From: Boesenbergia rotunda
Lineage: Eukaryota > Streptophyta > Magnoliopsida > Zingiberales > Zingiberaceae
Reading direction: 5' to 3'
Length of the DNA stretch: 64,000 nt
Assembly: GCA_024364735.1 (NCBI GenBank)
Contig: JAGFNQ010000883.1
Coordinates: 88,754 to 152,753 of the forward strand
Numbering within the stretch: the stretch's first letter is position 1; every line of letters begins with the position of its first letter. Both the position numbers and the translations under genes were made by a program. Positions 1 to 11,432 of this stretch are shown in pieces. The notes below the pieces were generated by a model. The model was not told the DNA's origin. It worked only from the letters and a program-made list of their open reading frames with translations, and did not search any database.

Positions 1-536
1 GTTTGCATATTCTTTGATCTTTTGCAAAAAATAAATTTAAGGATTTGCTAAACATGCTTATTATTGCAGATTTGTACTTTTTCCAAATTCTGTTCAGTTT
101 TTTGCATCCTTGTGTAATTTATTATGTTTCAGAAACTTTGTAATGTTCTTTATACAGAGTTTTATTGGCAGTAGGACACTTGAAGGTTACTACTTTTAAC
201 ATCATAATCTGTGTGTACTTTTCTTTCATTGCCTTTACCATGATTCTACTCATCCTAAAGGGTTTGATGATGTTTAATATATAGGGCTGAGCAACCAATT
301 GAAACTTTTAATTCTTTTTTTTTTAGCCACAGAGGCTAGGCCAAGCACTTGGAATTCCCGAGCACTCTAAGGACGTTCAACGAAGCAAAAATTGGTGCAT
401 GATTTTGCCTGTTTAAAGCTTGATTCTTCTTTTAATCCATATTATCTATAAGATTTATTTTAGCTATTTTAGTTCATTTTTTTTCTCCACTATTATATTT
501 TTGGCATCTAATCTGCTCACTCTTCTTCAAAAAGCT

Positions 537-800
537 ATATGGAATGCTCATGCATTAGGAGGCTTATGCATTATATGTAAGAGTGCCTTTGGTCTTTGAA
601 CTTAATTAGTTTTTTTTGTCATGTAACTTTGTGTTTTACAATTATGCAGATCCATGTTTCCTTGCGATATATGGAATGCTCATACATTAGGAGGCTTATG
701 CATTATATGTAAGAGTGTCTTTGGACTTTCAACTTAATTAGTTTTTTTTGTCATGTAACTTTGTGTTTTACAATTATGCAGATCCATGTTTCCTTGCGAG
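537..800 (+). repeat. 132-bp tandem duplication, two copies
   Basis: Positions 537-668 and 669-800 are near-identical copies with a period of 132 bp, differing at only a few positions. Each copy ends in the stretch TTGCGA that begins a callose synthase-like exon, so the acceptor end of an intron and the start of the exon are duplicated. Seen directly in the sequence. Confidence 0.9.
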
Positions 801-1367
801 AAGAGGGTTACATTAGTGGACCATAAGTATTCATCATGGGTACCATTAAGTTTTTATTTTTTAAGCTATTATATTATTCATGGTAGATAATTTAGGGTGA
901 GAGAGACTTATTATGCCTAAGAATTCTGGAATACATCCATTGGTCTAGTGGCCATTATTTTGGTTTGCTCGCATGGTATTTATTTTTTGTTCCCCCATAT
1001 ATTTGTTATTTTCTTGTCCTTTATATAGTAATTTCTTGTCTTGACTAGATATTTGTGGATAGAGATACAACAGTAGAATCTAAGGAATCACAAAATGACC
1101 TCTGGTCCAAGATATCGAGAGATGAATACATGAGATATGCAGTCGAGGAGTGTTATCATAGTATTAAAGTTATTTTGATGTCTATACTTGATAAAGGATA
1201 TCTGTGGTAGTGTTTATATTTTGCCCTTAGCTTTGTTGGGTGTTGATTTCCTATCTTCTCTTTGTATTAATTGAATGTTTCTATTAACTTTTTTTTTTAA
1301 GGCGGTGAGAATCTACAAGGGTACATATGAGAGTATTAGGAAAAAGAAACATATAGACAAGCTTCAG
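650..1367 (+). pseudogene. Callose synthase (glucan synthase-like) gene fragment, decayed, introns retained
   Basis: Callose synthases are large plasma-membrane enzymes that make 1,3-beta-glucan from UDP-glucose. Four pieces follow the family order. Positions 782-826 read SLREEGYISGP and then a stop. Positions 915-975 read PKNSGIHPLV, a stop, then WPLFWFAR. Positions 1049-1207 read through DLWSKISRDEYMRYAVEECY, a strongly conserved region N-terminal to the catalytic domain. Positions 1303-1367 read RIYKGTYESIRKKKHIDKLQ. The pieces are separated by introns with GT donors and AG acceptors. Two stops, a truncated start and no recognisable downstream exons make it a pseudogene. It may extend left of the window, and the first piece is present twice through the 132-bp duplication. 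The family call rests on remembered motifs, not on an alignment. Confidence 0.75.
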
Positions 1368-2919
1368 GTAATTTTTCAAATAATTTACTATGTGCACTCA
1401 TTACAACCACCTAATTGATACTTCATTTCTTAAAAACTCTGACGTAAATTTCTTTTTAAACATCAAAGAGTTGACTCGTGTAGTTTAACTGAATATGCCT
1501 TATGGGTAGTAAAATTGTGGGACACATTGTGATGGTGAATGCTGCAAAACATCTAAGCCTTGGAGCCTAGTTGTTGTGGATTCGAATGTCAACATTAAAG
1601 TACTTATGCTTTATTTTCTTCATAAAATATTTAAAATAGTGAATTTTCTCCAAATCAATCTAGATTTTCTTCCTTATCTATTCAAACTTCGATAATCATT
1701 TTTAATCATTCAGGTCACAACAAAGAGAATTATAGCATGCAAGTGGGTATCTAACAATGGACAAGCTTGTATTGCTTTTGATTATATTCTGACAACAAAA
1801 GCATTTGCAAAAACACTGATAAATTCTTTATGGAAGAAGTTTTTTTTTCTTCATTTGATTGGGGATTTGGGCATAAGTAGCTTGTTTCTTCTTGATCAGG
1901 GTCGTTGTAGACTTCTTTTAGGATGCAATCTTTCTAATTGTCTCTAGACATAAAATAGGTAAGTGTAATTTCCCCTCATAAACCTGCCATGAATTGAAAA
2001 TATATTGTTAATTAGATCTCTGATATTTTTGGATCCATTGCTATTCATTGAGGGATTTGAAGCCATTTCCCCCTTTCTTTGTGATGCTATTCTTTCCCGT
2101 AGTAGGTGTCGATTTCATCATATGATTTTAGGCTTGTGTGCAGAAAATAAGGTAAAGAACTTGGTGTGCCTATTTGTTTGCTACAGTAAGAGGTAGATTT
2201 TATTTCGAGAATGAATCAAGAAATTATTCAAAATGTTAGGGTCCTCTTAAGTGAATCCAAACTCTTACAACCATTGTCATGGTGCTCCTTATGTTGGTCT
2301 AATTATTTCGGTAAAATCTTCAAGTTAATGATAAGATAACATTTATTGAATGTTGTAGAGTTTATTCATTTATACCTAATTCTATTCTTTTTGTTTGCAA
2401 AAAAATAATTAGGCGAATTAAAAGAATGTTCATCCATCATAGATTAAAAATCATACCTTACATAGCAGTGATGGAGATGTAGTACAAAAGCTAGACAATA
2501 TGTCTAGTAATGATAAAGGTTACGTATAGAAGATAGTAACAGTTTACAACAACGTGTGTTGAGCCATAACTTTCTACTTAGCATCCATCACTAACCAAAA
2601 CATGTCTCATTAGCATTCTCAAATATGCATTTGAATTTTTTTTTAGCTTGGCCAATCTATCCCAAGCAATGATTCCTTCGTCTCGTGAGCATCATGATCC
2701 TAGTATCTTTGTTTTTGAATATGATGCCTTTATGAGCTAATTGAATCAACCATAGCCAATCGTGACTAAACATGTTCAATATTAAATTTGTTCCCTAAGT
2801 TTCAACCAAGCCAATCAAGAGCATTAGGTTTGTATGTATTTAGAATTAGCTAGAAGTAAAACAATTCTATATCCTATTACGAGTTTCAAAGTTGCATCTT
2901 TTTCTTATAAGAGAAATAG
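1368..2919. other. AT-rich stretch between two gene fragments, nothing recognised
   Basis: The stretch is T-rich with the look of plant intron or intergenic DNA. A 63-codon frame at 2005-2196 has no family I recognise. No further callose synthase exon was found here, although several should follow. No transposon ends were seen. Confidence 0.5.
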
Positions 2920-5900
2920 ATCTTGCACAATCTTCGTCAATGCCAAGTACCCTTGCAACATTATATGCCCTTGATGGATCTTCAACTATGTAAGATACCT
3001 GGTATTTAATCTTCCTTGGTAATTGGTTTGAATTTTTTCCAACCTCATTTGGTTTACATATGATTTAATCTTTAGGAGAAGCTCTTTTACAAACTCCTCA
3101 TTGACCATGTGGAAGAATTGCTTCCAATTGTTTACACGCCTACTATCAGAGATGCATACCATATATCAATTTGATAGAGAAGCTATTCTGTTGCTTGACT
3201 TGCTTCCTAAATCCAATTACTGAAATTTATGGAATAAATTGAGTTTTCAAAGAAAGGATTCTTGAGGTACTAATAAACTGGCCTAATAGGAATATTCATA
3301 TTATTGTGGTCATGGATGGTGAGTGGATCTTGGGTCTTGGGAATCTTGTTTGCCAGGTAATATTATACTCATATTTATTTTGATCTATTATGTTGGGATC
3401 TTTTTCATATGGACTTTTGACTTGTTAAATTATAATTTTATAGGGTATGAGAATTTATGTGGGCAAACTTGCTATATATACTGTAGTTGGTGGAGTCTGT
3501 CCATCCGCCTTGAGTTGTATTTAGCCTTTTATTTTTGTATGATTCTTGTCATATATAATGTTTTCACATGCTAGTTTCTGAAGAATGTTCTAGTTTTTTT
3601 GTTCTTAAAACAAATTGATACTTTGAAGTGTTTGCTTGTCACTATTGATGTGGGGACCAACAACGAAGAGTTACTGAATGAAGAATTTTATATTGGGTTG
3701 AGGCGAAGAAGGGCTACTGACCAAGTAGGTCAGTAGTTTTATTTCTTCTAATTTATGTAAATGTCTGACTGGTTTTCTTCCTTGTATTTAAGAATATGTA
3801 GAGTTACTAGAGGAATTCATAAATGTTGTGAAAAGGAGATATGAAGAAAACTTTTTAGGTATGGATCAAGTCTTTGTCGTTGTAGATTTGCTTTTTGTTT
3901 TCTTTTTATGCTATTTTGATCTTAAATTTGTCCTGCTTTATATTTTAATTCAAAAACATTTTCAATCATAATGCATTTGAACTCCTTGCTAAATGTCATA
4001 AAAGACTTCTTGTTTTATATTTTTAATTAAAAACTTTTTCAATCATAATGCATTTGAACTTCTTGCTAAATGCCATAAAAGACTTCTTGTCTTTAATGAT
4101 GAAATATACAAGTAATTGATTTTAGCTCTACTATTTAAGACTTTAGGATCTTCCTTTATAGTTGTTTGAAATTGTTTAACTTGATTTACTCACATCCACA
4201 TGTTTATGAACCATTCAATATGCTTTTTCTCATTTCAGGGCACAACTTCTGTTGTGGGCTTTTTGGTGCTTTAAAAATAGTTGTTGGAACATTGGCAGGA
4301 CACATTTTCTTATTCCTCGACGCTGGGGAGGCTTTACTCCTAATTTCAATTGGTTTATTGAATGTGTTTGCATTTGGTCTATTGAATGTATTTGAATTTG
4401 ATTTTTTTTACTTGTGTATTTTTGTATGAACTTCTTTGTTTCCCATTCTAGGAGTATGAATTCCTATTTGCTTATACTTCGTCCTTGTATTTCATATTTA
4501 CAAATCTTGTAATGCAAATAATTATATGAGAAATAGATATAGGAAGATCTTATCTATTAGGATTTTATTTATTACGTGTGCTTTTGCTTCTTTAAAAAGA
4601 GGGTAGAAGATGATTTTTCCATTTTGTACTTTGGATTTAAATCTGCTGTTTGCCATAATTTCACTCTGCTACTTAGTGTTAAGTGTACATATTGCATTTT
4701 ATGTGACTTTAATTTTTCCACTATATAGCTACATGTTTCAAGAGTATTTTAACTAATATCAGTTAAATATTTGTTTTGTTTATTGAAATATTTCTTTGAA
4801 TCTTTTTCATATTTTGATTATCAATACAGGTTGGTACCATAGCTCTTGAGATGTCGAAGTAGGTTTTGAACTTAGTCTTTTGGTTATGCACATGAACAAC
4901 GTTTTGTATGTGCTGATGATTTTAGATACTTGCTCATTTGGTTGTGGATTTCTTATGGCTGTTGTAGACAAAAGCTCTATTGGAAGATACTCGCAAGAAG
5001 TTATGAATGGTTGATTCTAATGTAAGAAAGAGATTCTTGGACCTAGGTTATATTGATTAAAAGCATTCAACTTTTAATTGTTTTACTTTTGTTGTTCATT
5101 GTTTGCATTGTGATACCCTTTCTAGGGCTTAATTGTGAGCTCACGCAAGGATTCCCTTCAACACTTTAAACAACCTCGGGCGCATGATCATGTGCTTGTC
5201 AATAATCATTTAGATGCTATCAAAGTATTGCAGCCTCATGTGTCATTTTGGTTTCTTGGCAGGTGGTTTCATATGCTAAATGTCTACCATGCACTTGTAT
5301 ATTTTCTCTCTTACTATGTGTGACTCTTAAGCTATATCATTGTTGATGACAAGAGTGCTTTCTCCAACTCAGGTTTACTCTTTTAAAGTGGTTTCTCTAG
5401 TGGTCATGTTTTCATTTAGTTCTTCTTATACAAGTATATATTATAACACTAATACTTTATCTTATTTTTGCTGTTTGAAGTTTGAACAAATTACAGCGGA
5501 ATTTCTACTTGTAAATTTGCCTACACTAATTTTCAAATTTTCCTTTATTTATTCCCGTTTAATTTCCTAGGCTATCAATTATTGGGTCATCCGGAGGGGA
5601 AATTTTTTTTACTAAGTAGTTGAAACGATGGCTACTTTTAATGAGGTTAGCTTCCACACTCAGTCCTCTACCAAATCCTTACCATAATGCATTTTTGAAA
5701 TTTAATGAGGTTCCCTTGCATTGATTATAGAAACCCATAATTGTGTCTATATCCAACCCTACCTCTCAATCTGAATGCAGTGCAGAAGAGGCATATATGG
5801 GGAGTAATGTAAGTTTTCTCCATCTTTTTGCAGCAACAGTTGCATAATTCATATTCACAATTTACTATGGTAGTTAACTTTTCTGTTGGTGACGAATTTA

Positions 5901-6164
5901 CCTTTCATTCACATGGTTGAGAAATATTTGCTAGTGGGGGTCTGTTTGATCCGATTAAATTTGATGGAAAAGTTCTCGTGCTAGGACAAGTTTAAATTTT
6001 GTTCTCAACACAAACAACTTATATCCATAAGAAAATTTTACAAACTAACCTTTGGTGTTTCACTTTCTTCCAGTCAAATAATGCATATATTTTCTCCAGA
6101 TTTGGCCTTGGGTTGGTGATCTCCTAAGCAACTCGTGTGCACGACGACATGATGCTTGCAACCT
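2920..6164 (+). pseudogene. NADP-malic enzyme gene, decayed, exon-intron structure preserved
   Basis: Malic enzyme oxidatively decarboxylates malate to pyruvate. About fifteen exon remnants lie in family order: 2920-2990 (HNLRQCQVPLQHYMPLMDLQ), 3076-3150 (LFYKLLIDHVEELLPIVYT), 3251-3355 (WPNRNIHIIVVMDGEWILGL), 3444-3512, 3630-3727 (TIDVGTNNEELLNEEFYIGL), 3791-3857, 4042-4111, 4238-4345 (VGTLAGHIFLFLDAGEA, the dinucleotide-binding region), 4832-4860, 4967-5024, 5126-5260 (GLIVSSRKDSLQHFKQPRAH), 5582-5650, 5753-5812 (NPTSQSECSAEEAY), 5920-5991 (FDPIKFDGKVLVLGQ) and 6074-6164 (NNAYIFSRFGLGLVIS, a stop, then TRVHDDMMLAT). Splice sites such as GTAAGT at 6165 survive. In-frame stops (in the 4967-5024 and 6074-6164 exons) and frameshifts (about 4256 and 5620) disable it. 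The first and last exons are missing. The right end is cut by the Copia element at 6333. Confidence 0.9.
3938..4092 (+). repeat. 77-bp tandem duplication inside the malic enzyme pseudogene
   Basis: The exon piece reading NHNAFELLAK and its upstream intron end occur twice, at about 3964 and again at 4041, a spacing of 77 bp. Only the second copy continues into LLVFNDEI and the next donor site. The duplication is visible directly and is one of the lesions of the pseudogene. Confidence 0.85.
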
Positions 6165-6332
6165 GTAAGTTCACAGGTTGAATCACTGTCACTATATTTG
6201 TATTTTTGTATATTCAATATTTCAATGTTCCATATACCATAACCCCATCAGGAACATTTTTAATCAACCTCAAATTTTACTTTTTCATATATTCCATAAA
6301 ACTATGGAAAGTAGAATAATTGTGGTAACTTT

Positions 6333-6436
6333 TGTTGGACAACAGAAGATTTAGCTCAACGAATGGCCTACCCATCATTCCCAAACATTAGGAAGATATC
6401 TACTGTTCATATTGCAATGTTTCTTGTTATCCAACA
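6333..6436 (+). repeat. Short 5' LTR of copia-1 (104 bp)
   Basis: It starts TGTTGGA and ends TCCAACA, a perfect 7-bp inverted repeat with the canonical TG and CA ends, directly before the PBS. The start could lie further upstream (but after 6164), because no second LTR is available for comparison. The 104-bp length is therefore inferred from the inverted termini. Confidence 0.65.
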
Positions 6437-6448
6437 TGGTATCAGAGC
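6437..6448 (+). promoter_or_regulatory. Primer-binding site TGGTATCAGAGC
   Basis: This matches the 3' end of initiator methionine tRNA, the usual minus-strand primer of plant Copia elements. It follows the LTR end with no gap. Confidence 0.9.
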
Positions 6449-6489
6449 AGTGTTCTTCGACACCCTAATTTTTTTTTTGGTTCCCCCTC

Positions 6490-7140
6490 CTAAACGGCGC
6501 CGTTCTTGCCATCGCGCTCCCCTGCCTCCGGCCTCGACGTTCCTTTTGCTGCTACAGGGAGCGGCTGTTTTTCACTTGCGACACGCGTCTTCTCTGCCGG
6601 CTCTTCTTCGCGCTGCTCTTCTTCGCGATTCGCGAGTTTCTTCGCGCTGAGCTTCTTCGGGTTGCTCTTCTTCGCGACTCGCGAGCTTCTTCGCGCTGCT
6701 CTTCTTCGCGACACGCTGCTCGCGAAGCGCTGCTCTTCTTCTTGTGCGACGCGGTGCTTCTTCTTGCGCGACGCGCTTCTTCGCTATGTGCTCTTCTTCT
6801 CGCGCGAGGGCGACGCGCGGCTTCTGCTCGTCCGCGCCAGCGCTGCCTCTACTCTTCCGCGCGAGCACTGCCTCTGCTCTTCCGCGCGAGCCACTGCTTC
6901 TTCTCGCGCTGCTCCTTATCGCGACGTGCGAGTCCAGGTGTTGCGATCCTACCTGGGCGTCACTCTTCTCTGCCGGCTTCTTCTTCTTCTTCAAGGCTTC
7001 TTCTTGCAAGATATTCTTACTGACCAAGCCCTAATCTTGCTGATTTCTGACCAAGCCCTAATCTTGCTGATTTCCCTCTTCAAAGTAACAGCTGTTCTTC
7101 GCGCGACCGCCTGCCAAGCTTGGTCCATCACGGGCCGAAC
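6490..7140 (+). repeat. GC/CT-rich low-complexity leader of copia-1
   Basis: It is built from variations of CTTCTTCGCG, CTGCTCTTCTTCGCG and CGCGAG, giving overlapping open frames on both strands (for example 6506-7150 and the reverse 6572-7027) that are composition artefacts. A 27-bp unit starting TGACCAAGCCCTAATC is tandemly duplicated at about 7020-7073. The position between PBS and gag fits a 5' untranslated leader. Confidence 0.7.
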
Positions 7141-7171
7141 TCTTCTTTAAGTTCCATCCCCTCTTGTGAAT

Positions 7172-8100
7172 TGGTATGGCAGACACTTCTGGAGAAAGTT
7201 CTAGGATGTCTACAGATCCTTTGGCTTCTTCTGGATAGGTACAACCAATTTTCATGATGACAGGAACGTACTGGTCTTCAGATAACCTCGGAAAAATTGA
7301 CTGAGACAAATTATGCATCGTGGGCAGTTGCTGTTGAACTCTATGTAGAGGGCCATGATAGACTTGATATTTTTCATGGTACTAGAATGAAACCGGATGA
7401 AAAAGATCCTAGCTTTCATACTTGGAGGCGTGATAATATTCTGGTAATGACTTGGATACTCAATTCTGTTAGCTCTGGCATCAAACAGGTCATTCTTCAT
7501 AACAGAACAACTGTTAATATGTGGAAGACACTGGAGCAGATGTATGAACGCAAGCATGATATGCTGCGTACTTATCAGATAAGTAGTCAAATTTTTAAAC
7601 TTGAGTAAGGTTCTATGTCTGTTACAAATTATTTTGCTGCATTAAAAGGGCTATGGGATGAGTTTGACTACTACAGGATGGATAATTGGATTTCCACTGA
7701 TGATCATTAGAGATATCTGAAGCTTCTGGAGAAGGATAGAATCATTAAGTTTCTTGATGGGCTTCATGCAGAGTTTGAAAATTTAAAAGGACAAATTCTT
7801 AGTCTTGATCCTACTCCCTCCTTAGAACAAGTTTATTACAAAATTCTGAGTGAGGAAGGCAAGAGAGGGACCATGAACAACAAAGGTAATATCTCTGCAG
7901 CAAACACTCCAATTGGAGAGACATATGCTTTTGTCGGTTCTTCCAACAAGCTCAAGTCTGGGGGAACAAAAGGAAAAGGTGGGAGATTTTGCCGGCATTG
8001 CAAGAGGACTAATCATGATTTAGATTTTTGTTGGGAGAAATATCTAGAGAAAAAATCTGAAAAATTCAAATACAGTGAAAAGAAGGTTCCTAGTCGTGGG
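7172..8100 (+). pseudogene. copia-1 gag polyprotein region, broken
   Basis: Gag forms the virus-like particle that packages the element RNA. The frame carries a Copia gag domain around LTETNYASWAVAVELYVEG (about 7294-7350), and later a CCHC knuckle CRHCKRTNHDLDFC (about 7990-8031) that binds RNA. In-frame stops lie at 7606 and about 7706. The frame is continuous with the downstream protease and integrase, as expected for a single Copia polyprotein. Confidence 0.85.
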
Positions 8101-9760
8101 AATCTTGCTGCCCAGAACTTAGTGGATGAGGAGATTACTAATTCCTCGGTACCTTCTAATATTGAGTTGTCATCTACTGATATTGCCAAGCTTCAGCACC
8201 TTTTATCACGACTTCAGACTCCATCCTCTGCCAATTTGTCTCAAGCGCACACAGGTATCCGGGGTCTGGAATTAAGTATTGATGCGTCAAGATCTTGTAT
8301 CCCCTGGGTCATTGACTCAGGAGCTACGGATCATATGACAAATCTTGCTAATTCCTTCATTTCCTACTCTTTGTCTTCTGGGCAAGATAAAATGACCATC
8401 GCTGATGGCACCAAAGCTACTGTAGCTGGAAAAGGTTCCATTCAACTGGCAGACCACTTTATCCTATCCTCTGCACTTCATGTCCATTCCATTTCTCTTA
8501 ATTTATTTTCTGTTAGTAGTATTACTAAACAATTACACTGCTCATTAACTTTTTTCCCTGATCATTGTGTCTTTCAGGATCTCGAGATCAAGCAAACGAT
8601 TGGGACTGACCGTGAGGTAGGAGGTCTTTATTACTATCATTTTGGAACAACAACTGCTCTGAAGTCTACAACCCAGTGTTCAGAAAATAAGCATCAAGAA
8701 ATCTTTTTATGACATTCTCATTTGGGACATTTATCTTTTCGGTCATTAAAGGTCTTATTTCTTAATCTCTTCTCTTCTGTTTCTCTTGAGTCTCTTAAAT
8801 GTGAAGTTTGTCAGTTATCCAAACATTGTAGAACTCATTTTTCTGAGTCCATGAATAAAAGTTCGTCTCTGTTTGACCTTGTTCATTCAGATGTGTGGGG
8901 TCTCTCTCCTGTGCCTTCTTTGGATGACTATAGATACTTTATTTCTTTTATTGATGATTACACTCACTGTACATGGCTTTATTTGATGAGAGGTAGAGAC
9001 GAAGTTCCTCGACTTATTCAACATTATTGCAAAATGGTTGAAACTCAATTCCACACTCAAGTGAAAACTCTTAGATCTGATAATGCACGAGAATACTTTG
9101 CACAGTCCCTAAATACTTTTTTTAGAGGATTTAGGAATTCTTCATGAGTCATCTTGTTCCTACACACCACAGCAAAATAGAGTGGCTGAGAGAAAAAATC
9201 ATCATATCCTTGAAACAACCCGTGCATTATTATTTCAGTGCCAATTATCCAAATATTTCTGGGCTGATGCTGTCCTTGCAGTCGCTTATATCATTAACCG
9301 TCTACCATCAAGAGGTCTCGAGTACCAGTGCCCTCTCAATATTCTTCGTCCTGACACCACGTTATTCTCCCTTACACCTCGGGTATTTGGCTCCCTTTGC
9401 TTTATTCATATTTTTGGTCCCAATACCTCTAAGCTTGATCCTCGAGCTATACGGGGAGTTTTTCTAGGGTATTCCACTTGCCAGAAAGGGTACAAGTGCT
9501 TTGATCCTATTACTAGGACAAGGTATGTCTTGAAGGATGTTACCTTTTTTGAGCTCGAGTCCTATTATTCTTCCCAGACTCTCCCCAGGGGGAGAATCTT
9601 ATCTTTGAGAATTTTACCTCTTCTTCCCTTGTATCTCAAGTGGTTCCTTCTCCTATTTCACTGGATGTCATGGAAAATAGAAAAGATGATGCTCCATTAC
9701 AGGGCTCGTAGGCTTCACAAGAAATTATTACTTACAAGCGACGAAGACATAAGCTACTGA
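8101..9760 (+). pseudogene. copia-1 protease and integrase region, broken
   Basis: The aspartic protease active site reads WVIDSGATDHMT (about 8308-8343). The GAG-pre-integrase segment follows as HLSFRSLKVLF, and then the integrase core with HSDVWGLSP and FIDDYTHCTWLY (about 8883-8975). A TGA at 8710 replaces the usual Trp codon before HSHLGHLSF. A frameshift between about 9120 and 9180 moves the rest, PQQNRVAERKN through FGPNTSKLDPRAIRGVFLGY, into another frame. The integrase would insert element cDNA, but this copy is inactive. Confidence 0.85.
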
Positions 9761-9904
9761 TCGGCTAGCTGAATCAGATGCTCTGACTCCTGATCCTGTA
9801 TCCTCACCCTTAAATATGAATGAGTTGGACCTTCCAATTGCTGTTAGAAAGAGGGTCAGGTCATATACTCAACATCAATCTCTAACTATGTTTCTTATTC
9901 TCGT

Positions 9905-10618
9905 TTGTCTTCTTCATATCATGCCTTTGTTTCACAACTATCAAATCATGTCATACTTTCTTCTTATTATGAAGCTATCAGGGACTCAAGGTGGCTGGAA
10001 GCAATGAATGAAGAAGTGGATGCTCTTAATAAAAATGGTACTTGGGAATTAGTAGATCCCCCAAAGGGGAAGAACTTGGTTGGTTCTAAATAGGTCTATG
10101 CTATCAAGTATAACTCAGAGGGTGAAGTGGTCAGATATAAAGCCAGACTTGTTGCCAAGGGATTCACTCAAACATATGGGGTGAATTACTTGGAGACCTT
10201 CGCTCTAGTTGCAAAACTCAAATCAGTCAGGGTGATTCTTTCTCTTGCCTCTCAGTATGGTTGGCCGCTATTTCAGCTAGATGTGAAAAATATTTTTTTG
10301 AATGACAACCTTCACGAAGAGGTCTACATGTTACCATCTCCTGGAATTGAAACAAAGGGAAGGTTTGCCGATTGATAAAACCTTTGTATGGACTTAAACA
10401 ATCACCCAGAGCATGGTTTGATAGGTTCTGCAAAGCCATGACATTGTTTGACTTTAGACAAGGGAATGCTGATCATATACTCTTTGTGAAGAGGAAAGAG
10501 GACAAAACTATTATTCTTTTGGTTTACGTTGATGATATGATAATCACAGGTGATGACGAGGTTGAAATCCAGGCTCTTAAGTCCAAGTTAATATCAGAGT
10601 TTGAAATTAAANTTCTAG
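9905..10618 (+). pseudogene. copia-1 reverse transcriptase, truncated
   Basis: RT motifs appear in order: SRWLEAMNEEVDALNKNGTW, RYKARLVAKGFTQTYGVNY, FQLDVKNIFLN, YGLKQSPRAWFDRF and the catalytic LLVYVDDMIITG (about 10518-10550). A stop (TAG, about 10091) replaces Trp before VYAIKYN, and a frameshift lies near 10365. The sequence ends at FEIK just before the N. The palm is cut after the YVDD box. Confidence 0.85.
10612..10612. other. Single ambiguous base (N) at an element-to-element junction
   Basis: It is the only N in the window. It lies about 6-8 bp left of the point where copia-1 RT sequence changes to SIRE-type integrase sequence (about 10613-10620). Confidence 0.95.
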
Positions 10619-10637
10619 GTTTACTTGGGTCTATTTC

Positions 10638-11432
10638 TTGAAACATAAGGATGATACCCTAGATATCTTTATAGGATTTAGTAAGAGAGTAGAAAACGAA
10701 AAGAACATCAAAATAAATCGAATTAGGAGTGACCATGGTGGGGAGTTCCAAAACGCTAGTTTCACACAATTTTGTGTTAAAAATGGGTACAAGCATGAGT
10801 TTTCATGCCCAAGGACTCCTCAACAAAATGGAGTAGTTGAGAGGAAAAACCGAGCCCTACAAGAAGCTGCTAGGATTATGCTTAATGCATATTCTCTTCC
10901 TAGCTACTTTTGGGCCGAAGCGATTAACACCGCTTGTTACATCCAAAACCGGGTGTTGGTACATAGGTTTTTAGTAAAAACACCCTTTGAACTTTGGAAT
11001 AGAAGGGTACCCCAAGTCCACTATTTTAGAGTCTTTGGATGTAAAGTTTACATCTTAAACATCAAAGACGACCTAAGAAAATTCGAATCAAAAGCCGATG
11101 AAGGAATCTTAGTAGGGTACTCATTGACTAGTAGGGGTTATAGAGTGTACAACAAGAGAAAAAAAGTGATTGAGGAGTCCTCAAATGTCAAATTTGATAA
11201 AATCACTAGTACTTACCCTAGAAAGACTTCTATTGATAAGGATATAGAAGAAGTCCAACCCCTTGCCCAAAGACTCCAAGACCTACATTTGGAGGGCAAT
11301 GATCAAGGGGGAGTAAGAAGTACCCTAGAGGATGAGGAAGAAGGAGTAAATGAACCTACAACCTCTAGACCCTTGAGACATCACCATGACCACCTATTGA
11401 CCAAATTGTGGGTGATGTCACTCAAGGAGTAA
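10638..11432 (+). pseudogene. SIRE-2 integrase C-terminal part, N-truncated and frameshifted
   Basis: The frame carries the integrase core remainder INRIRSDHGGEF, CPRTPQQNGVVERKNRALQE (the Glu of the catalytic triad is in VVERKN) and YFRVFGCKVYILN, then the linker to RT. The apparent start codon is accidental, because coding sequence of the same domain (FTWVYFL) continues upstream to the junction. A one-base shift near 11395-11408 separates it from the RT frame that overlaps its end. Confidence 0.8.

Larger units (their letters stand above)
6333..10618 (+). mobile_element. Ty1/Copia retrotransposon, 5' part only (copia-1)
   Basis: The element has a 104-bp 5' LTR, an initiator-Met-type PBS, a GC-rich leader, gag with a zinc knuckle, protease, integrase and about two thirds of the reverse transcriptase. 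It then stops abruptly beside the N at 10612, where SIRE-type integrase sequence begins. The RNase H domain and 3' LTR are not in the window. Several in-frame stops and one frameshift make it defective. It inserted into the last visible intron of the malic enzyme pseudogene. Confidence 0.85.

Noticed and set aside
6572..7027. Reverse-strand 151-codon ORF and overlapping forward ORFs in the GC-rich leader
   Set aside because: They are Arg/Glu/Ala/Ser-rich products of the CTTCTTCGCG repeats, open in several frames at once; no protein family is recognisable.
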